A stretch of DNA of 64,000 nt from Pseudomonas sp. Seg1 (GTDB taxonomy: Bacteria; Pseudomonadota; Gammaproteobacteria; Pseudomonadales; Pseudomonadaceae): positions 3,815,501 through 3,879,500 of the forward strand of contig NZ_AP021903.1 in NCBI RefSeq assembly GCF_018326005.1, read 5' to 3'. The translations under genes and the position numbers were made by a program. Shown one piece after another: positions 57,185-64,000 of this stretch. Under the pieces are notes generated by a model. That model was not told the origin of the DNA and did no database searches. It saw nothing but the letters and a program-made list of their open reading frames with translations. Each line of letters starts with the position of its first letter. Within the stretch, counting starts at the first letter, position 1.

Positions 57185-58144
57185 ATGGAACATCGTGAAG
57201 CGCTGCTGGCGCTGCGAACCTTTCTTTCAACGCAGATTCTCGGCCAGGAAAAACTCATCGAGCGGTTGCTCATTGCCCTGCTCGCCGACGGCCACATGCT
57301 GGTCGAGGGCGCGCCAGGGCTGGCCAAGACCAAAGCGATCAAAGAACTCGCCGAGGGCATCGAAGCCCAGTTCCATCGCATCCAGTTCACCCCTGACCTG
57401 CTGCCCGCCGACATCACCGGCACCGAGATCTATCGCCCGGAAACCGGCAGTTTCGTGTTCCAGCAAGGGCCGATCTTCCACAACCTGGTACTGGCGGACG
57501 AAATCAACCGCGCCCCGGCCAAGGTGCAATCGGCGCTGCTCGAAGCCATGGCCGAACGTCAGGTCAGCGTCGGACGCAGCACCTACGAGCTATCGCCGCT
57601 GTTTCTGGTGATGGCCACGCAGAACCCGATCGAGCAGGAAGGCACTTACCCGCTGCCGGAAGCCCAGCTCGACCGTTTCCTGATGCACGTGAAAATCGGT
57701 TTCCCGGACGCTGCCGTCGAACGCCGCATCCTCCAGCAGGCCCGTGGCGAAGCGCTGAACGGCGAGACCAAGCCCGAGCGCCGGGTCAGCCAGCAGGCGA
57801 TCTTCGCCGCGCGCAAGGAAATCCTCGGTCTGTACATGGCCGACGCCGTGGAGGAATACCTGGTGCAACTGGTCATGGCCACGCGCACCCCGGCCAAGTT
57901 CGACCCGGAGATGGCCGAGTGGATCGCTTACGGCGCCAGCCCGCGCGGCTCGATCGCCCTCGACCGCTGCGCCCGCGCCCACGCCTGGCTGGCCGGTCGC
58001 GACTTCGTCAGCCCGGAAGACATCCAAGCGGTGCTGTTCGACGTGTTGCGTCACCGCATCATTCTGTCGTTTGAAGCCGAAGCCGCCGGCATCGATCAGG
58101 ATCGGGTGGTGCAGCGGATTCTCGACGTCGTAGCCGTCGCTTGA
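57185..58144 (+). CDS. MoxR-family AAA+ ATPase (Bat operon)
   Basis: 319 residues from ATG 57185. Walker A is GAPGLAKTK, Walker B is LADEINRAP, and sensor segment MATQNPIEQEGTYPLPEAQ is typical of MoxR. MoxR ATPases act as chaperones with the VWA and DUF58 proteins encoded next. First gene of a tight six-gene operon (batA/B/D type). Confidence 0.93.
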   Translation: MEHREALLALRTFLSTQILGQEKLIERLLIALLADGHMLVEGAPGLAKTKAIKELAEGIEAQFHRIQFTPDLLPADITGTEIYRPETGSFVFQQGPIFHNLVLADEINRAPAKVQSALLEAMAERQVSVGRSTYELSPLFLVMATQNPIEQEGTYPLPEAQLDRFLMHVKIGFPDAAVERRILQQARGEALNGETKPERRVSQQAIFAARKEILGLYMADAVEEYLVQLVMATRTPAKFDPEMAEWIAYGASPRGSIALDRCARAHAWLAGRDFVSPEDIQAVLFDVLRHRIILSFEAEAAGIDQDRVVQRILDVVAVA

Positions 58145-58149
58145 CCCCC

Positions 58150-59094
58150 ATGAACGCCCCTCTGCCGTCCGAACCGGGCATCCGCGTCAGCCTCGCCGAG
58201 CTGATCGAGATGCGCCACCGGGTGCGCGAAGTGCAGCTGTTTTCCACGCCAAGTCAGCGCAGCCCGCTGATCGGCCTGCATCACTCGAAATTCCGTGGTC
58301 GCGGGGTCGACTTCGATCAGGTGCGGGTCTATCAGGCCGGCGACGACGTGCGCACCATCGACTGGCGGGTGACTGCACGCACGCAAGAACCACACACCAA
58401 GCTGTTCCATGAGGAACGCGAGCGGCCGATTTTCATCATGGTCGAGCAAAGCACGCGGCTGTTTTTCGGCTCCGGGCTGATGTTCAAATCGGTGCTGGCG
58501 GCGCAAGCGGCGGCGTTGATCGGTTGGGCCGCGCTTGGCCATAACGATCGCGTTGGCGGGCTGGTGTTCGGCGACAACGAGCACTACGAAATCAAGCCAC
58601 GGCGCAGCAAACAAAGCCTGCTGCAATTGCTCAACCGCTTGGTGAAGGTCAATCAGTCGCTGCACAGCGAGCGTGAGCCGGATCGCGATGCGTTTGGCGT
58701 TGCCCTGCGCCGTGCCCGTGAGGTGCTGCGCCCGGGCAGTCTGGTAATCGTGATTTGTGATGAGCGTGCGCTGTCCGACAGCGCCGAGCAGCAACTGAGC
58801 CTGCTGTCGCGTCACTGCGACCTGCTGATGCTGCCGTTGTCCGATCCGCTCGATCACGCCCTGCCCGCTGCCGGGCTTTTAAGATTCGCCGAACGCGGCG
58901 CGCAACTGGAACTCGACACCCTCAACTTCGACCTGCGCCAGACCTATCGCGCTCAGGCCGAAGCGCGAATCGCCCGTTGGGAATTGCTCGCGCAGAAGTT
59001 GCGGGTGCTGCTGATGCCGCTGAGCACGCAGAGTGAAATGGTCGAGCAGATGCGCGAGTTCCTCAATCCGCAGCGCCCGGGGAAAGGTCGATGA
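58150..59094 (+). CDS. DUF58 domain protein (Bat operon)
   Basis: 314 residues. The family signature is GRGVDFDQVRVYQAGDDVRTIDW with a later DLLMLPLSDPLDHALP. Usually partnered with MoxR ATPase and VWA proteins. Start ATG 58150 lies five bases after the moxR stop. Overlaps the next gene by four bases. Confidence 0.9.
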   Translation: MNAPLPSEPGIRVSLAELIEMRHRVREVQLFSTPSQRSPLIGLHHSKFRGRGVDFDQVRVYQAGDDVRTIDWRVTARTQEPHTKLFHEERERPIFIMVEQSTRLFFGSGLMFKSVLAAQAAALIGWAALGHNDRVGGLVFGDNEHYEIKPRRSKQSLLQLLNRLVKVNQSLHSEREPDRDAFGVALRRAREVLRPGSLVIVICDERALSDSAEQQLSLLSRHCDLLMLPLSDPLDHALPAAGLLRFAERGAQLELDTLNFDLRQTYRAQAEARIARWELLAQKLRVLLMPLSTQSEMVEQMREFLNPQRPGKGR

Positions 59095-59588
59095 ACGGCC
59101 TCGAACAACTGCAACCGCTTATCTCGCCGCCACCGATTGCCTTCTGGCCACCGGCGCCGGGCTGGTGGCTGCTGCTTCTGTTGCTGCCGCTGCTCGGTTT
59201 CGCCGTGTGGCGCCTGCGGCGTTTCATTCCGATGAAGAAACGCCCGATCGTCCGCGCCGAACAACCGCTCGACCCGGTGCGCATCGCCGCCCTCGCCGAA
59301 CTGGCGCAGATGCCCAAACCTTACGACGGCGCCCCGGCCGGGGCGTGGCTGCAACAGCTCAACGGCCTGCTCAAGCGCTTGTGCCGCAACCACTATCCCT
59401 ACAGCCAGAGCCACACACTCAATGGCCGTAAATGGCTGGCGTTCCTCGACAACCGCTGCCCGGCCGCCGGCCTGACACGCTGGATGGTGCTGGTCGAAGG
59501 CGCGTACAAACCGGAATGCAAACTCGACGACAAAGCCATCGCCGGCCTGACCCAAGCCGTCGACACGTGGATTCGCAAACATGTTTGA
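59091..59588 (+). CDS. DUF4381 membrane protein (Bat operon)
   Basis: 165 residues with one membrane segment (GWWLLLLLLPLLGFAVWRL, about 22-41) and a cytoplasmic domain containing RLCRNHYPYSQSHTLNGRKWLAFLDN-type sequence. Typical DUF4381 protein between DUF58 and the VWA genes. Overlaps both neighbours. Confidence 0.88.
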   Translation: MNGLEQLQPLISPPPIAFWPPAPGWWLLLLLLPLLGFAVWRLRRFIPMKKRPIVRAEQPLDPVRIAALAELAQMPKPYDGAPAGAWLQQLNGLLKRLCRNHYPYSQSHTLNGRKWLAFLDNRCPAAGLTRWMVLVEGAYKPECKLDDKAIAGLTQAVDTWIRKHV

Positions 59589-60660
59589 GTTCGCTTGGCC
59601 GTGGATTTTCGCGCTGTTGCCGCTGCCGTGGTTGATGCGCCTTGTATTGCCGGTGGCCGACAGCGGCGAGCCCGCGCTGAAAGTCAGTTTCCTCTCCGAC
59701 CTTGAAGGCCTCGCCCGCCGTCGCGCCCGCGCCAACCTGCCGGCGTGGCGCCAACAGGCACCGTTCATGCTGCTGTGGCTGCTGCTGTTGATCGCTGCTG
59801 CGCGTCCGCAATGGCTCGGTGAGCCGCTGCCGATTGCGGCCAGTGGGCGTGATCTGTTGGTTGCCGTCGACGTGTCCGGTTCGATGGACTTCCCCGACAT
59901 GCAATGGCAGGACGAAGACGTCAGCCGACTGAATCTTGTGCAGCACTTGCTCGGCGATTTCCTCGAAAGCCGTGACGGCGACCGCGTCGGCTTGATCCTG
60001 TTCGGCAGTCAGGCCTATCTGCAGGCGCCGCTGACCTTCGACCGCCACACCGTGCGCGTCTGGCTCGACGAAGCGCGCATCGGCATTGCCGGCAAGAACA
60101 CCGCCATTGGCGATGCCATCGGTCTGGCCCTGAAACGCCTGCGCATGCGCCCGGCGCAAAGTCGCGTGCTGATTCTGGTCACCGACGGCGCCAACAATGG
60201 CGGTGAAATCGATCCACTGACCGCGGCAAAACTGGCGGCGAGTGAAGGCGTGAAGATCTACCCGATCGGCATTGGCGCCAACCCGGAAGAAAGTGGCTCC
60301 ACAGCGCTGCTCGGGGTCAACCCGAGCCTTGATCTCGACGAGCCGGCGCTCAAAGCCATCGCCGAAGTAACCGGCGGCCAGTATTTCCGCGCCCACGACG
60401 GCAAAGAGCTGCAAGCGATCAAGGACACCCTCGACCAGCTCGAACCGGTCACCCAGCAACCGACCCAGGCCCGGCCGGCGCAAGCCTTGTATCACTGGCC
60501 GCTGGCGTTGGCCTTGTGGTTGAGCCTGCTGCTGGTCGCGCGCGAATTGTGGCCGGATAACCCGCTGCAACGCCTGTTCACCAAGGAGCTGTATCTGCAA
60601 AGTCCGTTGCCTGACTGGCGCGAGCGCCTCAAGCGCCTGCGTCTGCGGAGGCGTCGATGA
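59581..60660 (+). CDS. batA: VWA-domain membrane protein BatA
   Basis: 359 residues. Two N-terminal membrane segments precede a von Willebrand A domain with an intact MIDAS (AVDVSGSMDF) and TDGANNGG; a third membrane segment lies near 310. It overlaps the previous gene by eight bases and the next by four. Bat proteins were tied to aerotolerance; the mechanism is not settled. Confidence 0.9.
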   Translation: MFEFAWPWIFALLPLPWLMRLVLPVADSGEPALKVSFLSDLEGLARRRARANLPAWRQQAPFMLLWLLLLIAAARPQWLGEPLPIAASGRDLLVAVDVSGSMDFPDMQWQDEDVSRLNLVQHLLGDFLESRDGDRVGLILFGSQAYLQAPLTFDRHTVRVWLDEARIGIAGKNTAIGDAIGLALKRLRMRPAQSRVLILVTDGANNGGEIDPLTAAKLAASEGVKIYPIGIGANPEESGSTALLGVNPSLDLDEPALKAIAEVTGGQYFRAHDGKELQAIKDTLDQLEPVTQQPTQARPAQALYHWPLALALWLSLLLVARELWPDNPLQRLFTKELYLQSPLPDWRERLKRLRLRRRR

Positions 60661-62393
60661 TCGCCCTCTGGCCGCACTGGTTCCGTCCCTGGTGGCTGCT
60701 GCTGTTGCCGCTGCTTGGCTGGCTGCTCTGGCAACTCTGGCACCGGCAGAAACGCGCCGGGCGCTGGCAGATGATTCTGCCGCCGGCGTTCCATGCCACG
60801 CTGCTTAGCGGCGGTAATGGTCGCGACAGCAAACTGCCATGGGTCGCCCTGGGTGTGGCGTGGCTGCTGACGATTCTGGCGCTGCTCGGGCCGAGCTGGG
60901 AACGCGTCGAACAGACCAGCCAGAAACCTGCCGACCCGTTGGTGGTGGTGCTGGAACTGACCCCGGAAATGCTCGCCACCGATTCGCCGCCGACGCGACT
61001 GGAACAGGCGCGGCGCAAGCTGTTCGATCTGTTGCAGGCGCGCAGCGATGCGCAGACCGCCATCGTCGTCTACGCCGGCAGCGCGCACACGCTGGTGCCG
61101 CTGTCGGATGACCTCGCGACCAGTCGTAATCTGCTCGATGCGCTCAAGCCGTCGCTGATGCCGGAAAGCGGTCATCGCGCCGATCTGGCCGTTGGCAAAG
61201 CACTGGCGCTGCTGAAACAGGGCGCGCTGGGTCAGGGGCGGATTCTGCTGATCGGCTCATCGCTGAGCGAAGAGGAACGCCAAGGCATTCGCCGCGCACT
61301 CAGCGGACAATCGGCGCAATTGTTGATGCTCGGCATCGGCACCGCTGAAGGTGCACCGATCGCTCAGGAGGACGGCAGTTTCCTCAAGGACGAACAAGGC
61401 GCGATTCGCGTGCCGCAACTCGACAGTCCAGGCCTGAGCGCATTCCTCAATAGCGTCGGCGGCGAATACCACCCTGCCCGTCTGGACGAAGGCGATCTAG
61501 CTGCCCTCGGCCTGCTCGACGGCCCGCGCAGCCTGCGCGACGACGGCCAGACCGTACGCCTGGATACCTGGGCCGATCAGGGTTACTGGCTGCTGTTGCC
61601 GCTGTTATTGCTGGCCGCGTGTGCCGGACGGCGCGGCTGGCTGTTCTGTTTGCCGTTGCTGTTTTGCCTGCCGCAACCGAGCTACGCTTTCGATTTCGAA
61701 GACCTCTGGCTGCGCCCCGACCAGCAAGGCCTGCATCTGCTCAAACAGAAACGCCCGGCCGAAGCGGCGCAACATTTTGACGATCACCAGTGGCAAGGGG
61801 TGGCGTTGTACGAGGCCGGCGACTACAGTGGCGCCGCCCAGCGTTTCGCCGAAGGCAGCGATGCCCGCGCTCACTACAATCGTGGTAACGCGCTGGCGAA
61901 AAGCGGCGAGCTGGACGCAGCGATCGACGCCTATGAACAGGCGTTGGAACTGCAACCGGATTTGCGCCCGGCACAGACCAACAAGGCCCTGGTGGAAAAC
62001 CTGCTGAAGCAGAAAAACACCCCGCCGCCCGCCGAGCCGGAAAACAAGCCCAGCGAGCAAAACCTGCCCGGCGATGAACCGCCGCCAGCGACTGCACCGC
62101 CGCCGGCAGTGAAAAGTGAAACACAAAGCGAGGCGCAGCCCGCCGAGTCGGCCAGCGAACCGCCGCCAACCACACCTCCGCAGCCAGGCCCCGACGAACT
62201 ACCGGGCAGCGTTGAGGAAGAACAAACCGACACCGTGCCGACCCTGCGCCCGAGCGAGGACAACCTCGAAGGCGAGCAACGCCAGGCACTGGAACAATGG
62301 CTGGGCAAGATCCCGGACGATCCGGGCGAATTGCTGCGACGCAAATTCTGGTACGAACAGCAACAACATCAGGATCAGGAAAACACTCGATGA
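60657..62393 (+). CDS. VWA plus TPR membrane protein (BatB/BatC-like)
   Basis: 578 residues: N-terminal membrane segments, a VWA-like domain whose MIDAS is degenerate (VVVLELTPEMLATD in place of DxSxS), a membrane segment, then TPR repeats at about 365-450 (YNRGNALAKSGELDAAIDAYEQALELQP), and a Pro/Glu-rich tail. The fusion of B and C functions is common in pseudomonads. Loss of MIDAS suggests it scaffolds rather than binds metal. Confidence 0.88.
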   Translation: MIALWPHWFRPWWLLLLPLLGWLLWQLWHRQKRAGRWQMILPPAFHATLLSGGNGRDSKLPWVALGVAWLLTILALLGPSWERVEQTSQKPADPLVVVLELTPEMLATDSPPTRLEQARRKLFDLLQARSDAQTAIVVYAGSAHTLVPLSDDLATSRNLLDALKPSLMPESGHRADLAVGKALALLKQGALGQGRILLIGSSLSEEERQGIRRALSGQSAQLLMLGIGTAEGAPIAQEDGSFLKDEQGAIRVPQLDSPGLSAFLNSVGGEYHPARLDEGDLAALGLLDGPRSLRDDGQTVRLDTWADQGYWLLLPLLLLAACAGRRGWLFCLPLLFCLPQPSYAFDFEDLWLRPDQQGLHLLKQKRPAEAAQHFDDHQWQGVALYEAGDYSGAAQRFAEGSDARAHYNRGNALAKSGELDAAIDAYEQALELQPDLRPAQTNKALVENLLKQKNTPPPAEPENKPSEQNLPGDEPPPATAPPPAVKSETQSEAQPAESASEPPPTTPPQPGPDELPGSVEEEQTDTVPTLRPSEDNLEGEQRQALEQWLGKIPDDPGELLRRKFWYEQQQHQDQENTR

Positions 62394-64000
62394 ACCGTTT
62401 CACCGCGCTCTTGCTGCCCCTGCTGCTCTGCACGGCCACCGCCAATGCAGCCGAGCTGACCGCCAGTGTGGATCGCAGCCGCCTGAATTCCGGCGAGACG
62501 GTCGAACTCACTCTCGAAACCAGCGACGTCACCCAGTTCGGCAAACCCGACCTGGCCCCACTGGAACAGCTGTTCGAAGTGCGCGGCACGCGGCAAGTCA
62601 ACCAGCTCAACACCCTCAATGGCGACAACCGCGCGACCACGCGCTGGATCATCACACTGTTGCCGAAAGAGAACGGCAGCGTGGTCATTCCGCCGTTGCA
62701 AGTGGGTGACGTGCAGAGCCAGCCGATCACCGTGCAAGTGGTCGAAAGTGACACCCGTGACGAGAAGAACAACCTTGATCCGGTGTTCATCGAGGCCAGC
62801 CTCGACCAGTCCAGTGTTTACGTACAGGCCCAGGCGATTCTGACCCTGCGCATCTACCATTCGGTCTCGTTGTATGACGACAGCAGCCTGACCCCGCTGC
62901 AAATCGCCGATGCGCGGGTTGAGCAGTTGGGCGACACCCGCACATACGAAAAAGACATCAACGGTGTGCGCCATGGCGTGATCGAGATGCGCTATGCGAT
63001 CTATCCGCAGCACAGCGGTTTGCTGACCATTGCGCCGCAGACGTTCAGCGCGACGCTGGTCGACACGCAGCCGGCCCAGGACGCCAGCGCACAAGGGCCA
63101 AAGGCCGGCAAATTGATGCGCGTCAGTTCCGCCGAAATCCCCCTGACCGTCAAGCCCAAGCCGCTGACCTACCCCGCCGATGCGCCGTGGCTACCGGCGC
63201 GCAGCCTGAGCCTGAGCGAGAGCTGGAACCCGGAGCCGGAGCACATCCAGGTCGGCGACTCCCTGACCCGCAGCCTGACGCTGAAAGTCGAAGGCCTCGC
63301 CAGCTCGCAACTGCCAGCGCTGCCCGCCACCGAAGTCAACGGGCTGCGCCGCTATCCGGATCAACCGGTGCTGAGCAACCAGAGCAGCGACCGGGGCCTG
63401 ATCGGCAGCCGTGAAGAACGCGAAGCGCTGGTGCCGAGCCGCAGCGGCGCAATCGAATTGCCGACCGTCGACGTGGTCTGGTGGAACACCTTCGAAGATC
63501 ACCTGGAACACAGCAGCCTGCCGGCGCGCACCCTGCAAGTGGCGAACAACCCGAGCCTGCAAGTCGACACCCCGGCCGGCAATCTGCAACCGAGCGTCGT
63601 CGATAACGACGTGCTGTGGTGGTGGAAACTCAGCACGCTGATCCTCGCCTGCACCACCCTGCTCGGCTTCGGTCTGTGGTGGCGCGCGCGCTGGCAACCG
63701 GCGATCCATCGCGCCGCGCAAACCGGGCCGAGCCCGCGCACCTTGATGGACGACATCAAGCGTGCGAGCCAGGCGAATGACCCGCAAGCAACGCGGCAGG
63801 CACTGGATGCGTGGGCGCGGCAGCAGCCGGAGACGCTGGCGGACATGGCGGCGCGGTTTGTGCCGTTGTCGGATGCGCTGGATGGGCTCAATGGTGCGCT
63901 GTACAGCGAGACGGGGCAGCATTGGCAAGGTGAGGATTTGTGGCGGGCGATCCGCGCGATTCCGGCGGCGGAACGGGTGCAGGATCCGGTGGGTGACAGC
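62390..64000 (+). CDS. batD: BatD-like protein, 3' end outside window
   Basis: ATG 62390 overlaps the previous stop (ATGA); the frame runs 537 codons to the window end. A signal peptide ends ANAAEL, followed by BatD beta-sandwich segments (RSRLNSGETVELTLETSD; FEVRGTRQVNQLNTLNGDN) and a late membrane segment (WWKLSTLILACTTLLGFGLWW). Last gene seen of the Bat operon. Confidence 0.88.
   Translation, partial: MNRFTALLLPLLLCTATANAAELTASVDRSRLNSGETVELTLETSDVTQFGKPDLAPLEQLFEVRGTRQVNQLNTLNGDNRATTRWIITLLPKENGSVVIPPLQVGDVQSQPITVQVVESDTRDEKNNLDPVFIEASLDQSSVYVQAQAILTLRIYHSVSLYDDSSLTPLQIADARVEQLGDTRTYEKDINGVRHGVIEMRYAIYPQHSGLLTIAPQTFSATLVDTQPAQDASAQGPKAGKLMRVSSAEIPLTVKPKPLTYPADAPWLPARSLSLSESWNPEPEHIQVGDSLTRSLTLKVEGLASSQLPALPATEVNGLRRYPDQPVLSNQSSDRGLIGSREEREALVPSRSGAIELPTVDVVWWNTFEDHLEHSSLPARTLQVANNPSLQVDTPAGNLQPSVVDNDVLWWWKLSTLILACTTLLGFGLWWRARWQPAIHRAAQTGPSPRTLMDDIKRASQANDPQATRQALDAWARQQPETLADMAARFVPLSDALDGLNGALYSETGQHWQGEDLWRAIRAIPAAERVQDPVGDS

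Overview
The window is chromosomal DNA of a fluorescent Pseudomonas (P. fluorescens group). This rests on high GC, dense REP/REPIN repeats of pseudomonad type, an NAD-dependent glutamate dehydrogenase of about 1.6k residues, DUF6124 genes, and a phosphate-starvation secretion locus laid out as in P. aeruginosa (vre-hxc-lap-pdt). Family names come from recognising protein motifs and gene order by eye; no database search was run.

Layout. (1) 1-4.4 kb, minus strand: a GntR-led operon with a flavoprotein and an 8-Cys ferredoxin resembling AprA/AprB, then an ABC substrate-binding protein cut by the window edge. (2) 4.5-8.9 kb: a Gfo/Idh/MocA oxidoreductase with a Dyp-type peroxidase, then an AraC regulator divergent from an SphA-like outer-membrane protein. 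(3) 9.0-31.7 kb, minus strand: a giant two-partner-secretion exoprotein (pdtA-like, about 4160 residues, broken by a frameshift in a G6 tract), a DING/PstS-like secreted protein, and the type II secretion genes hxcS-R-Q-Z-Y-X-T; hxcV follows on the plus strand. (4) 32.2-41.1 kb: an accessory island splitting hxcV from hxcP. Its left part holds DUF6124 units (one remnant, two full copies with a leader that folds into a covarying RNA) separated by cargo genes. Its right part, visibly AT-richer, holds two convergent predicted defence modules: a four-gene TIR-like/Nmad2/MazG-like/UDG-like operon and a two-gene TIR + SLOG operon. (5) 41.1-46.0 kb: hxcP (frameshifted in a G7 tract), hxcU and hxcW, a REP tandem array and a dispersed repeat, then vreR-vreI-vreA, the cell-surface-signalling trio expected to switch on hxc and pdt under phosphate limitation. 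(6) 46.1-51 kb: small periplasmic and lipoprotein genes, an AhpD-like protein divergent from a MocR-type regulator, a small monooxygenase and a cupin. (7) 51.1-56 kb: gdhB. (8) 57.2-64 kb: the Bat aerotolerance operon (MoxR, DUF58, DUF4381, two VWA proteins, BatD truncated by the window edge).

How the parts work together: the Vre sigma/anti-sigma pair, the Hxc secreton, the DING-like substrate candidate and the PdtA-like adhesin make a phosphate-scavenging and surface-interaction regulon. The defence island sits inside that regulon. The strongest candidates for undescribed biology are the TIR-like/Nmad2/MazG/UDG operon, the TIR+SLOG pair beside it, and the structured leader RNA of the DUF6124 units.
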